Assembly: GCA_934401915.1 (NCBI GenBank)
Contig: CAKRSV010000002.1
Span: forward strand, 62,001 to 126,000
Length of the DNA: 64,000 nt
Direction: 5' to 3'
DNA from: an uncultured Lachnospiraceae bacterium
Lineage (GTDB): Bacteria > Bacillota > Clostridia > Lachnospirales > Lachnospiraceae
Position 1 is the stretch's first letter, and each line of letters opens with the position of its first letter. The notes under the pieces were generated by a model. It searched no databases. It had not been told where the DNA came from and worked only from the letters and a program-made list of their open reading frames with translations. A program made the translations under genes and the position numbers. This document shows positions 8,023 to 17,054 of the stretch, in pieces.

Positions 8023-11000
8023 GTGGAAAAGATACAAAACGAAACACAGTGGCATTACGACGCCTTTATAAGCTACCGCCATACGGAGCCGGACAGCTTC
8101 GTTGCGCAGACGCTCCATAAGCAGCTCGAGAATTTCCGGCTTCCTGCCAATGTGGTCAGAGCCAGGAAGCAGAGCGGCATAGAGGGAAAGACAAGAATAC
8201 GGAGAGTGTTCCGGGACCGGGAAGAGCTGCCGCTGGTGTCAAATCTGGCAGATCCGATCACGGAGGCGCTCGTGCAGTCCGAGTATCTGATCGTGATCTG
8301 TTCGCCCAGACTGAACGAGTCAATGTGGTGCCGGAAGGAGATTGAGACGTTCATCCATATGCACGACAGGGAGCATGTGCTGGCGGTGCTGGTGGAGGGC
8401 GAGCCAGAGGAGGCGTTCCCGGAGGAACTTCTGTACCGCGAGGTAAAAGAAACACAAAATGACGGAAGTGTCATAATCAAGAAAATACCGGTAGAACCGC
8501 TGGCGGCGGATGTCCGGGGCGAGAGCCGGAAAGAGGTCCGCAGCAAAATGAAGAGCGAGCTTTTGCGCCTGGCAGCCCCGATGTTCGGGTGCAGTTATGA
8601 CGAACTCAGACAGCGTCACCGGGAGCAGAGGATCCGCAAAATATTAGTGACATCCGTGTCAGTAAGTGCGGTATGCCTGGCAGCCGGCATGGTCAGCACC
8701 ACAATGGCGCTACGGATCCACAGCCAGAATGTCAAGATCACCGAGCAGGCGCAGACGCTTGCAGAGCAGTCCGAGAAGATCACGGAGCAGTATGAGGAGG
8801 CGGTCCGCACGAACTGCATCACGCAGGCGGGGGCGGCGCAGGAGCTTCTGGAGGACGGGGATCGGATCGAGGCGGTGCGCATGGCGCTGTCGGTTTACCC
8901 GGGCGACGGTACGGCAGAGCGCGTCGGCGTCAGCCCGGCTGCGGAAGAACTTCCGTATACGGCGCAGGCAGCTTACGCACTGGCAGAAAGCCTTCGTCTG
9001 TATGAGAACGGAGACGCAATCTGTCCGGACCGGAAGCTGAAAGCGGACACGACGATCCGGTTCGTGCAGACCTCGCCCATGGGAGAAAAGATCCTGACGG
9101 TGGACGAGTACGGCGGGCTGGTGATATGGGACGCCGGGAATGGACGACGGCTGGCAGAGCTGACGGTGGACGAAGGCGGACTGACGGACGAGGGAGAAAT
9201 CTGCTTTATCGATGAGGAGCATTTTCTGTACCCGAAAGAGTCCGGCGTGGCATGCTATGATATGCAGGAACAGGCAGACTGCTACAGCATTGACCAGGAT
9301 AGTCTGCCGGGGATGCTGCGGGAGATCGCGGCGGCAGCGCAAAAGGATCTGGCGGCGATCCAGTGTCAGAACGGCTTTCTGCTGATCAGACCCTCCACGG
9401 GCGAGATCTGCCGGGAGGAGAGCTGGGATTCCCTGGAGGATGGAGCGCAGATGCAGGGAACCTGCCGGTTCAGCGCAGACGGAGCGTACTATGCCGTGGC
9501 GGTCGAGGAGAACAGCCACGGAGAAAAAGAGCGGAAGGTAAGGGTATACCGTGCGCAGGATGGCGAGCTGCTGTGCAGTGTACCCCTGACATACGCGCAC
9601 GTCGAGGATCTGCGGTTTGCGGATGGCGTGCTGTACCTTGTGAATGACGGGGACAGCGGCGAGGGGGACGATCTTTTTGACACTGCCGCGATGCGGGGAA
9701 AGCTGACTGCTTACGACCTTGCCGGAAAGAGCGTTCTCTGGGAGTACGAACTGGAGGGAGGCTGGCTCTACGAGACTTCGGTAGCGTCTGCGCCGGACAG
9801 CAGGTACATGGTGTGCTCCTCCTATGATGAGCTGTATGCGCTTGACCGGACAGACGGCAGGGTGCTGGAGCGGTTTTCCTTCGGCTCCGAGGTGGTGAAG
9901 CTTGGAAATTATTTGGATTCCGACGCTTTTCTGGTATTTACCCGGGAGGGAACGTGGCATTATGTAAACCTGGATACCATGACTGATTATGTGGGAAATA
10001 CCTTTCAGAACTGTACCTCCACCAATGTGAAGGCGTTCGGGATGGGGGACGATTACTGGTATACGCTTCCGTACGGCGAAAAGGAGCTTACCCTCTACCG
10101 GATGGTGGAGATGGAAAAGGACGCACAGCTTTGTGAGTTCACCGGGCAGATCCGGGAGGCGGCTTTGAGCGGCGGAGGAGATGTCCTGGTGGCAGCGGTG
10201 TACGATCAGGCGCTGGCGGTGGATCTTGAGGTGATCGATACGGACGACGGCACTATCCGGTGGAGCCTTAGACCGGAGGAGGCGTCGGAGGACGGATATT
10301 ATGTGGCCTGCACCTGCGGAAGTTTTGCCCGGGGAGAGCGGGAAGGCGTATTTGCAGTCACTTCCGGGAATATTCTGCTTCTGGATATGGAGAGCGGCGA
10401 GAGGATCGCGGACTGTCCATTCGATGAGACGAGCGGAATCGACAAGAATGAAAAGGTTATCGGAAGCTGGTCGGAGGATGGCGAGACGGTGCTGTATACG
10501 ACAGGCGACGGGAAACTGCACCGCTATGAGACGGAGGGAGAGAGCCTGCACCGGAAAACGCTGGTTCTTGACGCGCTGGAAGAGCACAGCGGCGTTGCGG
10601 CGCGGGGCGAGTTCTTTGCCTACATGGATCGGAAGGACGACAGTCTGCATCTTGTGCGCTGGGAGATTTCGGAGAACCGGGAAGAGTACGGCGAACAGGA
10701 CTGCCGCGAGGTGGCAAAGCTGACGGATATGCAGGCTGCCTATGTGGAGAACCTGTTTTTCGACGAGGATCTCAGCCTGTATGCCGTCTATCGCAACGGC
10801 GATGTGCGGGTGTTCAATCTGCGGGAGACAGACGAGGTGGAGCTGACAGAGCGGCAGGACTACGCCGGTCTGGAGGAGAGCCTGCGCGGCGCAGAGAAGT
10901 ACTGCGGCAGGGATTACGGCTTCCTTGCGGGAGAATGGAACGGAGGCTATCTGACCACGGCGGACGGCGAACTGACGGCGCATATCGAGGGCGCGCTCGC

Positions 11001-11118
11001 GGTCGACGGGGAGAAGAATGTCATCTACCAAAGACACGGATACGGCGTGTACCGGATCCCAGTCTATACGAGAGAGGAGATCTACGAGCGGGCGGTCAGG
11101 GAACTGGAAAACTCATAA
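8023..11118 (+). CDS. TIR-domain transmembrane protein with large C-terminal propeller-like region
   Basis: 1031 residues. Residues ~10-170 form a TIR domain: YDAFISYRH at the start, then FRDREELPL, LIVICSPRLNESMWCRKEI and a late HDREHVLAVLVEG strand. Glu106 in the WCRKEI helix occupies the position used as catalytic Glu in NAD-cleaving TIRs. A single hydrophobic segment (~207-232) is followed by a short coiled coil with repeated KITEQ-type heptads, then ~750 residues of repeated beta-strand patterns (for example GGLVIWDAGNGRRLAEL and YALDRTDGRVLERF) resembling WD40/PQQ-like propeller blades. The start is GTG after AAGGGG. It is probably membrane-anchored with the TIR domain in the cytoplasm. 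It could be a signalling or immune effector; the trigger and target are unknown. Confidence 0.85.
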   Translation: MEKIQNETQWHYDAFISYRHTEPDSFVAQTLHKQLENFRLPANVVRARKQSGIEGKTRIRRVFRDREELPLVSNLADPITEALVQSEYLIVICSPRLNESMWCRKEIETFIHMHDREHVLAVLVEGEPEEAFPEELLYREVKETQNDGSVIIKKIPVEPLAADVRGESRKEVRSKMKSELLRLAAPMFGCSYDELRQRHREQRIRKILVTSVSVSAVCLAAGMVSTTMALRIHSQNVKITEQAQTLAEQSEKITEQYEEAVRTNCITQAGAAQELLEDGDRIEAVRMALSVYPGDGTAERVGVSPAAEELPYTAQAAYALAESLRLYENGDAICPDRKLKADTTIRFVQTSPMGEKILTVDEYGGLVIWDAGNGRRLAELTVDEGGLTDEGEICFIDEEHFLYPKESGVACYDMQEQADCYSIDQDSLPGMLREIAAAAQKDLAAIQCQNGFLLIRPSTGEICREESWDSLEDGAQMQGTCRFSADGAYYAVAVEENSHGEKERKVRVYRAQDGELLCSVPLTYAHVEDLRFADGVLYLVNDGDSGEGDDLFDTAAMRGKLTAYDLAGKSVLWEYELEGGWLYETSVASAPDSRYMVCSSYDELYALDRTDGRVLERFSFGSEVVKLGNYLDSDAFLVFTREGTWHYVNLDTMTDYVGNTFQNCTSTNVKAFGMGDDYWYTLPYGEKELTLYRMVEMEKDAQLCEFTGQIREAALSGGGDVLVAAVYDQALAVDLEVIDTDDGTIRWSLRPEEASEDGYYVACTCGSFARGEREGVFAVTSGNILLLDMESGERIADCPFDETSGIDKNEKVIGSWSEDGETVLYTTGDGKLHRYETEGESLHRKTLVLDALEEHSGVAARGEFFAYMDRKDDSLHLVRWEISENREEYGEQDCREVAKLTDMQAAYVENLFFDEDLSLYAVYRNGDVRVFNLRETDEVELTERQDYAGLEESLRGAEKYCGRDYGFLAGEWNGGYLTTADGELTAHIEGALAVDGEKNVIYQRHGYGVYRIPVYTREEIYERAVRELENS

Positions 11119-11130
11119 AAATTAAACGCT

Positions 11131-11303
11131 GCAACAGTTCGGAACACAAATTCATAAAAGCGTCTGCTCCGCATCCGGCGCCGCTTTGCGGCTCATCTTT
11201 TATTTTATTTGTAGACGCTCCGCTCATAGAATGATCTGCAAGCTGTTTTTTGTGTGCAAACACCCAAATACAGCTTGAAATCATTCTATGGCCGAACTGT
11301 TGC
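11131..11303 (+). repeat. Nested inverted-repeat element (three-way junction) between the TIR gene and glnS
   Basis: A 12-bp perfect outer pair (11131-11142 with 11292-11303) encloses two hairpins. The first pairs 11159-11167 with 11211-11219 and contains a GC hairpin at 11180-11192 followed by T-rich DNA, a possible weak terminator for the TIR gene. The second pairs 11225-11235 with 11280-11290 and continues after an internal loop as 11239-11245 with 11271-11277. It could be a MITE-like remnant or a structured RNA. No coding potential is visible. Confidence 0.6.
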
Positions 11304-11336
11304 TGAAAATTTTGTCTTTCTATTTCAAAATGCCTA

Positions 11337-11345
11337 TGGTACAAT
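11337..11345 (+). promoter_or_regulatory. Extended -10 promoter for glnS
   Basis: TGG followed by TACAAT forms an extended -10 element, which compensates for the lack of a clear -35. Transcription would start near 11352 and leave a ~125-nt leader before glnS in which I see no terminator or T-box features. Confidence 0.55.
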
Positions 11346-11477
11346 AAAAAAGATGAAAACTCTGATGAAGGAGGCAGTGGCTTTCAAGGGCGCCGTGCGG
11401 CAGGATCTGCCTGCACAGACGGACAGGAGCCGGCAAGGAAACAGGATGAGAGGACAGAAAGCCACAAAATAACAGCA

Positions 11478-13184
11478 ATGAGTGAGAATGAGAAGAAGAT
11501 GATCGAACTGGAAACCCAGGAAAAAGAGACGGTTTCTAAGAATTTTATCGAGCAGATCATAGAGAAGGATCTGGCAGAGGGAGTTTATGATACCGTGCAT
11601 ACCAGATTCCCGCCGGAGCCGAACGGGTATCTGCACATCGGACATGCCAAGAGCATTCTGCTGAATTCGGGACTCGCAAAGGAGTACGGCGGCAAGTTCA
11701 ATATGCGTTTCGACGACACCAACCCGACGAAGGAGAAGAGTGAGTTCGTGGAGTCGATCAAGGCGGACGTACAGTGGCTCGGAGCAGACTATGAGGACAG
11801 ACTGTTCTTTGCATCCAATTATTTTGACCAGATGTACGAAGGCGCTGTGAAGCTGATCAAAAAGGGAAAGGCCTATGTTTCGGATCTCTCCGCAGAGGAG
11901 ATGCGGGAGTACCGGGGAACGCTGACGGAGCCCGGAAAGAATGATCCAAATAGGGACCGGAGCGTGGAAGAGAACCTGAAGCTCTTTGAAGAGATGAAGG
12001 AAGGAAAATATGCGGACGGCGAAAAGACGCTGCGCGCCAAGATCGATATGAGCTCTCCGAACATCAATATGAGAGATCCGATTATCTACCGTGTTGCGCA
12101 TCTTTCGCACCAGAACACCGGAGATAAGTGGTGCATTTATCCGATGTACGACTATGCGCATCCGATCGAGGACGCTATCGAGGGGATCACCCACTCGATC
12201 TGTACGCTGGAGTTCGAGGATCACAGACCGCTGTACAACTGGGTCGTGACGGAGCTGGAGTATCCGCATCCGCCCAAGCAGATCGAATTTGCAAAGATGT
12301 ACCTGACCAATGTGGTGACAGGTAAGAGATATATCAAGAAGCTGGTGGAGGACGGCATTGTGGACGGCTGGGACGATCCGCGTCTGGTGTCCATCGCCGC
12401 ACTCAGAAGAAGAGGATTTACGCCAGAGTCCATCAAGATGTTTGTGGATCTGTGCGGAGTATCCAAGGCGAATTCTTCCGCCGAGTATTCCATGCTGGAA
12501 TACTGTATCCGCGAGGATCTCAAGATGAAGAGAAGCCGTGTGATGGCAGTTCTGGATCCGGTGAAGCTGGTGATCGACAACTATCCGGAAGGACAGACCG
12601 AGATGCTCGAGGTGGTCAACAACCCGGAGAACGAGGCGCTCGGCAAGAGAGAGGTTCCTTTCTCGAGAGAGCTTTATATTGAACGGGAGGATTTCATGGA
12701 GGAGCCGCCGAAGAAATATTTCCGTCTCTTCCCTGGCAACGAGGTACGTCTGATGAGCGCTTACTTTGTGAAGTGCGTGGACTATGAAAAAGATGCGGAC
12801 GGCAGAGTGACGGTGATCCACTGTACCTACGATCCGGCGTCCAAGGGCGGCAACAGCCCGGACGGAAGGAAGGTCAAGGGGACGATCCACTGGGTATCCG
12901 CACCGCACGCCGTGAAAGCGGAAGTGAGACTGTACGAGAATATCATTGACGAGGAAAAAGGGGTTTACAATGAGGACGGCAGCCTGAATCTGAACCCGAA
13001 TTCTCTGCAGGTTTTAAAGGAGTGTTACCTGGAGCCGTCTGTGAAGGATGCGAAGGCATACGACAGCTTCCAGTTTGTGAGACAGGGTTTTTTCTGTGTG
13101 GACTACAAGGATACGAAGCCGGGAGAGTTAGTCTTTAACCGTATCGTATCGCTGAAGAGCTCTTATGTGCTGCCGAAAAAGTGA
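11478..13184 (+). CDS. glnS: Glutamine--tRNA ligase
   Basis: Class I aminoacyl-tRNA synthetase (568 aa) that charges tRNA-Gln. The HIGH motif is in [26 protein letters not shown] and GWDDPRL with [11 protein letters not shown] are typical GlnRS stretches. The KMSKS loop, normally MSKRK before the GWDDP segment, reads [12 protein letters not shown] here, so only part of the motif is kept. The C-terminal beta-barrel anticodon domain follows. The ATG at 11478 has no good ribosome binding site; the Met at 11499 is an alternative. GlnRS is not universal in Firmicutes, many of which use GatCAB, so its ancestor was probably acquired by transfer. Confidence 0.95.
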   Translation: MSENEKKMIELETQEKETVSKNFIEQIIEKDLAEGVYDTVHTRFPPEPNGYLHIGHAKSILLNSGLAKEYGGKFNMRFDDTNPTKEKSEFVESIKADVQWLGADYEDRLFFASNYFDQMYEGAVKLIKKGKAYVSDLSAEEMREYRGTLTEPGKNDPNRDRSVEENLKLFEEMKEGKYADGEKTLRAKIDMSSPNINMRDPIIYRVAHLSHQNTGDKWCIYPMYDYAHPIEDAIEGITHSICTLEFEDHRPLYNWVVTELEYPHPPKQIEFAKMYLTNVVTGKRYIKKLVEDGIVDGWDDPRLVSIAALRRRGFTPESIKMFVDLCGVSKANSSAEYSMLEYCIREDLKMKRSRVMAVLDPVKLVIDNYPEGQTEMLEVVNNPENEALGKREVPFSRELYIEREDFMEEPPKKYFRLFPGNEVRLMSAYFVKCVDYEKDADGRVTVIHCTYDPASKGGNSPDGRKVKGTIHWVSAPHAVKAEVRLYENIIDEEKGVYNEDGSLNLNPNSLQVLKECYLEPSVKDAKAYDSFQFVRQGFFCVDYKDTKPGELVFNRIVSLKSSYVLPKK

Positions 13185-13262
13185 CAGGCGCGGGAGATCA
13201 GATAGATGCACGGCTGCGTGCATAAAAGGGAAAGATAAGAATTTGTAGCGGGAGGTTAAGAG

Positions 13263-14126
13263 ATGGCAGGATTGTTGTCAGGATTGGATCAGTTTGGATT
13301 GACTGGTCTGGAAGATATGAATCTGTATGAAAAGCCTAAGAAGGCAGAAGTGGGAGAGGACGGCAAAGAGGCACCGCCGGTCGTACAGGAACAGGATTTC
13401 CTGTTTGACAAGAGCTTCACGTGCCCCATCTGTGACAGGGAGTTTAAGTCCAGAACGGTTAAGATCGGTAAGGCAAAGCTGGCGGGAAGCGATCTGGATC
13501 TGCGGCCGAGATATGAGCAGATCGATCTGCTCAAGTATGATGTGATCATGTGTCCGACCTGTGGATATGCGGCTCTGAGCCGGTTCTTCAAGTTCCTGAC
13601 CTCGCCGCAGGCCAAGAATATCCAGAGCGCGATCTCCGCTTCCTTCAAACCGCAGAAGGAGACGAAGGAAGTGTACACTTACGACGAGGCGCTGGAGAGA
13701 TACAAGCTGGCGCTTGCCAACGCGATCGTCAAGAAAGCAAAGTCCTCCGAGAAGGCGTACATCTGTCTTAAGACCGCATGGCTTCTGCGTGGCAAGGGTG
13801 AGCATCTGGACAAGAGCCTGCCGGATTACGCAGAGCAGAAGAAAAAGGTGGACGAAGAGGAAAACGAATTTCTGAGCAACGCACTGGAAGGATTTCTGGT
13901 GGCAAGACAGACAGAGAATTTCCCTATGTGCGGCATGGACGAGCCGACCGTGGATTATCTGATCGCAGTTACGGCGATGCGTTTTGAGCAGTACGATGTC
14001 GCAAGCCGGCTGATCACAGGTATTCTGATGTCAGCGACCGCCAATCCCCGTATGAAGGATAAGGCGAGGGACGTCAAGGAAATGCTGATGAAGAAGATTA
14101 AGGAAAAGAATGCAGCCAGAAAGTAG
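13263..14126 (+). CDS. DUF2225 family protein
   Basis: 287 residues. The first ~100 hold two Cys pairs (CPICDREF and CPTCGYAA), a zinc-ribbon-like knuckle typical of DUF2225. The rest is helical with a probable TPR-like array (YKLALANAIVKKAK, AYICLKTAWLLRG). No signal peptide. The ATG follows GGGAGGTT. The function of the family is not established. It lies 78 bp after glnS and 15 bp before the MocR gene, so cotranscription with both is likely. Confidence 0.8.
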   Translation: MAGLLSGLDQFGLTGLEDMNLYEKPKKAEVGEDGKEAPPVVQEQDFLFDKSFTCPICDREFKSRTVKIGKAKLAGSDLDLRPRYEQIDLLKYDVIMCPTCGYAALSRFFKFLTSPQAKNIQSAISASFKPQKETKEVYTYDEALERYKLALANAIVKKAKSSEKAYICLKTAWLLRGKGEHLDKSLPDYAEQKKKVDEEENEFLSNALEGFLVARQTENFPMCGMDEPTVDYLIAVTAMRFEQYDVASRLITGILMSATANPRMKDKARDVKEMLMKKIKEKNAARK

Positions 14127-14141
14127 GCTGCGGGTATCTCC

Positions 14142-15578
14142 ATGAAAGAACTTCCCATTCACATCGAGTTACATACGGACAGCAACAAAACTCTGTACGA
14201 GCAGATCTACGGGCATATCCGGGAGGAGATCCGTGCAGGAAGCCTTCTGTGCGGTGAAAAACTTCCGTCGGCAAGATTTCTGTCAGATTATCTGCAGGTA
14301 TCCCGCACGACGGTCGATATGGCGTACGGGCAGCTTGTAGCGGAAGGATATGTGGAAGCGCGCCCCAAACGGGGATATTTTGTGGCGGCACTGGATGGGT
14401 TGTATACGATCGAGACAGGCAGCAGAGAGGTGCCGGGAGGCAGAGAGCCGGAGCAGGAGGCGGGACAGATCCGTTTTGACTTTTCTCCGACGGCGATCGA
14501 TATGTCCTGTTTTCCCTATGCCACCTGGAAAAAGATCACAAAAAATATTCTGGTCGACGCGAACAGCAGTATGTTTTCCCAGGGGGAGGCGCAGGGCGAC
14601 TTTGAGCTCCGGGAGACGATCTGCCGTTATCTGCATGGCGCGAGAGGCGTCAACTGCCAGCCGGAACAGATCATTATAGGAGCAGGGAATGATTTCCTGC
14701 TTCTTTTGCTTGAAAAAATACTGGGGCGGCATGTGCCGATCGCGATGGAGAATCCAACCTATGAGCGTGCTTATCGGATCTTCCGGTCGTTTGCCTACCC
14801 GGTTTCCCTGATCCCGATGGATGAGAACGGGATGTGCGTGGACGCTCTGCAGAAGACGAATGCGCGCGTGGCGTATGTCATGCCTGCGCACCAGTATCCG
14901 ACCGGGATCTCCATGCCGATCGGACGGCGGATGGAGCTGCTCAAGTGGGCGATGGAGCGTAACGAGCGCTATCTGATCGAGGATGACTACGACAGCGAAT
15001 TCCGTTATAAGGGAAAGCCGCTGCCTTCTTTGCAGGCGTCGGACACCGGAGGAAAGGTCGTGTATATTGGAACCTTTTCAAAGTCCATCGCACCGGCGAT
15101 CCGTATCAGCTATATGGTGCTTCCCTTTTCTCTTCTGGAAAGATACCGTAAGGAGTGCAGCTTTTATTCCTCGACGGTGTCCCGGATCGATCAGCGGATC
15201 CTGGATCAGTTTATCAGAGAGGGGCACTTTGAGCGCTATCTGAACAAGATGAGAAAGCAGTACCGCATGAAGCAGGAGGCGATCGTCGCGGGACTGCGGG
15301 ATTTTCAGAAGGATTTCACACTGTCCGGTGAAAATGCGGGACTGCATATTCTGCTCACCGATCATAAGGGGAGAAGCGAAGAAGCGCTGACGGAGCTTGC
15401 GGCTGCGGCGGGCGTGAAGGTGTATCCGATGAGTGCGTTCCGCATGAAAGGGCAGGATACGAAAACGGCGCCCGGTTCCGATCCTTTCACGGAGGCGACG
15501 GTGATACTGGGATTTGGACGGATGACGATCGAACAGATCAGACAGGGGCTTTCACAGCTTGCCGGAGCGTGGCTGTGA
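14142..15578 (+). CDS. MocR/PdxR-type regulator (GntR helix-turn-helix plus aminotransferase domain)
   Basis: 478-aa fusion of an N-terminal GntR winged helix (~10-75: IREEIRAGSLLCGEKLPSAR, then LQVSRTTVDMAYGQL) with a fold-type I aminotransferase-like domain. Lys314 in GTFSKSIAPAIR is the expected PLP-binding residue, and IEDDYDSEFRY is another conserved MocR stretch. Such proteins sense PLP or amino compounds and usually control a neighbouring gene, often pdxST, but no PLP-synthesis gene is beside it here. The stop codon lies inside the loop of its own terminator. Confidence 0.9.
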   Translation: MKELPIHIELHTDSNKTLYEQIYGHIREEIRAGSLLCGEKLPSARFLSDYLQVSRTTVDMAYGQLVAEGYVEARPKRGYFVAALDGLYTIETGSREVPGGREPEQEAGQIRFDFSPTAIDMSCFPYATWKKITKNILVDANSSMFSQGEAQGDFELRETICRYLHGARGVNCQPEQIIIGAGNDFLLLLLEKILGRHVPIAMENPTYERAYRIFRSFAYPVSLIPMDENGMCVDALQKTNARVAYVMPAHQYPTGISMPIGRRMELLKWAMERNERYLIEDDYDSEFRYKGKPLPSLQASDTGGKVVYIGTFSKSIAPAIRISYMVLPFSLLERYRKECSFYSSTVSRIDQRILDQFIREGHFERYLNKMRKQYRMKQEAIVAGLRDFQKDFTLSGENAGLHILLTDHKGRSEEALTELAAAAGVKVYPMSAFRMKGQDTKTAPGSDPFTEATVILGFGRMTIEQIRQGLSQLAGAWL

Positions 15579-15592
15579 AAGCCCCCTTTTTT
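15545..15592 (+). terminator. Terminator overlapping the 3' end of the MocR gene
   Basis: A 14-bp perfect stem (15545-15558 with 15572-15585) is followed by C and six T. The stop codon of the MocR gene (15576-15578) is inside the right arm. Confidence 0.9.
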
Positions 15593-15654
15593 ACTCTATA
15601 GGAAATACCGTGCTGCGCTAAAGTGTGAAAGTTGCGTTCCCTATAGAGTAAAAA
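15588..15654. repeat. 15-bp perfect inverted repeat after the MocR terminator
   Basis: Positions 15588-15602 and 15640-15654 are exact reverse complements separated by 37 nt, with T-run and A-run ends. The left arm begins inside the T-run of the MocR terminator. A small hairpin at 15655-15666 next to the A-run would read as a weak terminator for the opposite-strand TetR gene. The rest of the gap to 15749 holds one more GC hairpin (15723-15742) and no gene. Confidence 0.55.
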
Positions 15655-15749
15655 GCCCTACCGGGCAGGATGCGCACCTCGCGGAGAAGAAGTTAATGCT
15701 TTGCATTCCGCTCGGGCGCGTAAGTGTGCGCAGGCGCACACTTTGTTAT

Positions 15750-16352
15750 TTAGCGGTAGGTGATCTTCTTCAGCATATCCAGATAGGATACGATCTCTTC
15801 AAAGAGCTGTTCCGGCTGGAAAGAGCCGTCCCGGGAATGCGAATCCATCAACCCGGATATGGTGTAATCGAGCATGGAATCCAGCTTCCCGAAATCGACG
15901 CTCGCGGCAAAAAGCGAGCGGTCCGCCTGATTTTTCAGCATACAGAGGACGTCGTGCACCACGCTTCGCTGCTGCTCGGTTGCGAGGAGCGCCTCGCTGA
16001 CATTCTCCTCGTTGCAGCGGTCGAGAAAATGCTGCATATAGGGATAGTTCTTTAAGACCTGGATCTTGGCAAATTCCATCTGGCGGCGGATCTCATAATA
16101 ATCGGTCACGGTGGAGGGAATACTGCTGGTCAGCTCCAGCTTCATATAACGGACGCTGTAATCGTAGACAAAGGTGTACAGTCCGATCTTGTTCCCGAAA
16201 TAGTGGAACAGAAGTCCTTTGCTGATGCCAGCCTCTGCCACAATATCGTCTGTGCTTGCGTGCCGGTAGCCGTTTAATGCAAATATTTTCAGGGCGGCGT
16301 TGATCATCCGGTCCTGTTTTTCTTTGTTCAGGTCAAAAAATTTCTCGTTCAT
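15750..16352 (-). CDS. TetR/AcrR family regulator
   Basis: 200 residues with an N-terminal helix-turn-helix: DRMINAALKIFALNGYRHASTDDIVAEAGISKGLLFHYFGNK is the classic TetR region (described here in parts: HASTDDIVAEAG, then SKGLLFHYFGNK). The C-terminal ligand domain is not informative. I chose the internal ATG at 16352 because GAGGAACCT precedes it, over the upstream in-frame ATG at 16376. The gene is divergent from the small acidic membrane protein gene, and the shared gap carries a 24-bp dyad that could be its operator. The ligand is unknown. Confidence 0.88.
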   Translation of the reverse strand: MNEKFFDLNKEKQDRMINAALKIFALNGYRHASTDDIVAEAGISKGLLFHYFGNKIGLYTFVYDYSVRYMKLELTSSIPSTVTDYYEIRRQMEFAKIQVLKNYPYMQHFLDRCNEENVSEALLATEQQRSVVHDVLCMLKNQADRSLFAASVDFGKLDSMLDYTISGLMDSHSRDGSFQPEQLFEEIVSYLDMLKKITYR

Positions 16353-16411
16353 AGGTTCCTCAATTCTGATCGTCATCCCCGGGCGGGATGCTGCGGTTAT
16401 CTGTTGGTGCA

Positions 16412-16435
16412 GGCAGAAAAATCGCGATTTCTGCC
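16412..16435. promoter_or_regulatory. Candidate TetR operator (24-bp dyad)
   Basis: 8-bp perfect arms (16412-16419 with 16428-16435) flank an 8-nt centre, 60 bp upstream of the TetR start and in the divergent intergenic region. Length and placement suit autoregulation. A second, weaker dyad (GACT/AGTC) lies at about 16443-16455. Confidence 0.45.
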
Positions 16436-16581
16436 ATATTGACTTTGTGAGTCGAAATTAAATATAGCATAAAAGGCGGGGGGATTCAATAAGGATTGGA
16501 TAAGATTGCATTTTTTACTTCCTTTTTTCACAAAATAGTATTAAGATAGGAATGGAACAAGTATCGAAAGGAGAAACCCCA

Positions 16582-16941
16582 ATGGCAAAGAAATTTGGAA
16601 AGTTTTTACTGGCAACAGCAGCCATCGGAGCAGTGGCAGCAGGCGTTTATTATTATTTGCAGGAAAAAGAGAATTTTACAGACGACGATTTTGAAGACGA
16701 TGATTTTGACAACTTTGATGAGGATCTCGACGAGGACGAGACAGGAAAGTCTGAGGATCGCAACTATGTAGATCTCGGTCTGGAGAAAGCAAAGACGGAA
16801 GAGTTCAAGGAAGGACTCGACGCGGCCAAAGCGCAGGCGGAGGAAAAGGTAGTCGGAGCTGTCAAGGATGCGGCAGAGAAGACGGAGACGAAGGTAGAGG
16901 AGTTCTTTGACGACGAGGACGAAGCGTCGAAGGAAGAGTAA
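16582..16941 (+). CDS. Small membrane-anchored acidic protein, YtxH-like
   Basis: 119 residues. The N terminus MAKKFGKFLLATAAIGAVAA leads into a single hydrophobic span (~7-26). It is followed by a strongly acidic stretch of Asp/Glu and Phe (~30-56), then Ala/Lys/Glu-rich helices with heptad character (KAQAEEKVVGAVKDAAEK) and an acidic tail. The ATG at 16582 has an AGGAG site 10 nt upstream; an in-frame ATG at 16552 lacks one. It resembles YtxH-type general stress proteins in layout only. The TetR gene across the divergent promoter may control it. Confidence 0.7.
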   Translation: MAKKFGKFLLATAAIGAVAAGVYYYLQEKENFTDDDFEDDDFDNFDEDLDEDETGKSEDRNYVDLGLEKAKTEEFKEGLDAAKAQAEEKVVGAVKDAAEKTETKVEEFFDDEDEASKEE

Positions 16942-17000
16942 CAGGATGTGCGGACAGCACAGAAAAGTCTGCCGCGAACGAAATAAAGATGAAAACGCAG

Positions 17001-17031
17001 GGCGCCCGGAGTGATCTTCCGGGCGCTCTTT
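17001..17031 (+). terminator. Intrinsic terminator after the acidic membrane protein gene
   Basis: A 9-bp GC-rich perfect stem (17002-17010 with 17018-17026) is followed by TCTTTG. It lies between convergent genes and faces the plus strand. Confidence 0.7.
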
Positions 17032-17054
17032 GTATGCCGCGACAGGTCTGTGGA

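Noticed and set aside
6440..8047. 535-codon open frame on the minus strand opposite the DHH gene
   Set aside because: Shadow of the plus-strand gene; His/Arg/Leu-rich composition, no recognisable domain, and no start site.
8710..11037. 775-codon minus-strand frame opposite the TIR gene
   Set aside because: Antisense frame kept open by codon bias. The plus-strand TIR protein has clear domains.
11254..11472. 72-codon frame upstream of glnS
   Set aside because: Runs through the inverted-repeat element and the promoter, so it cannot be translated as a unit. No family match.
11352..11477. T-box riboswitch in the glnS leader
   Set aside because: The leader is only ~125 nt and lacks a T-box sequence, specifier loop and terminator.
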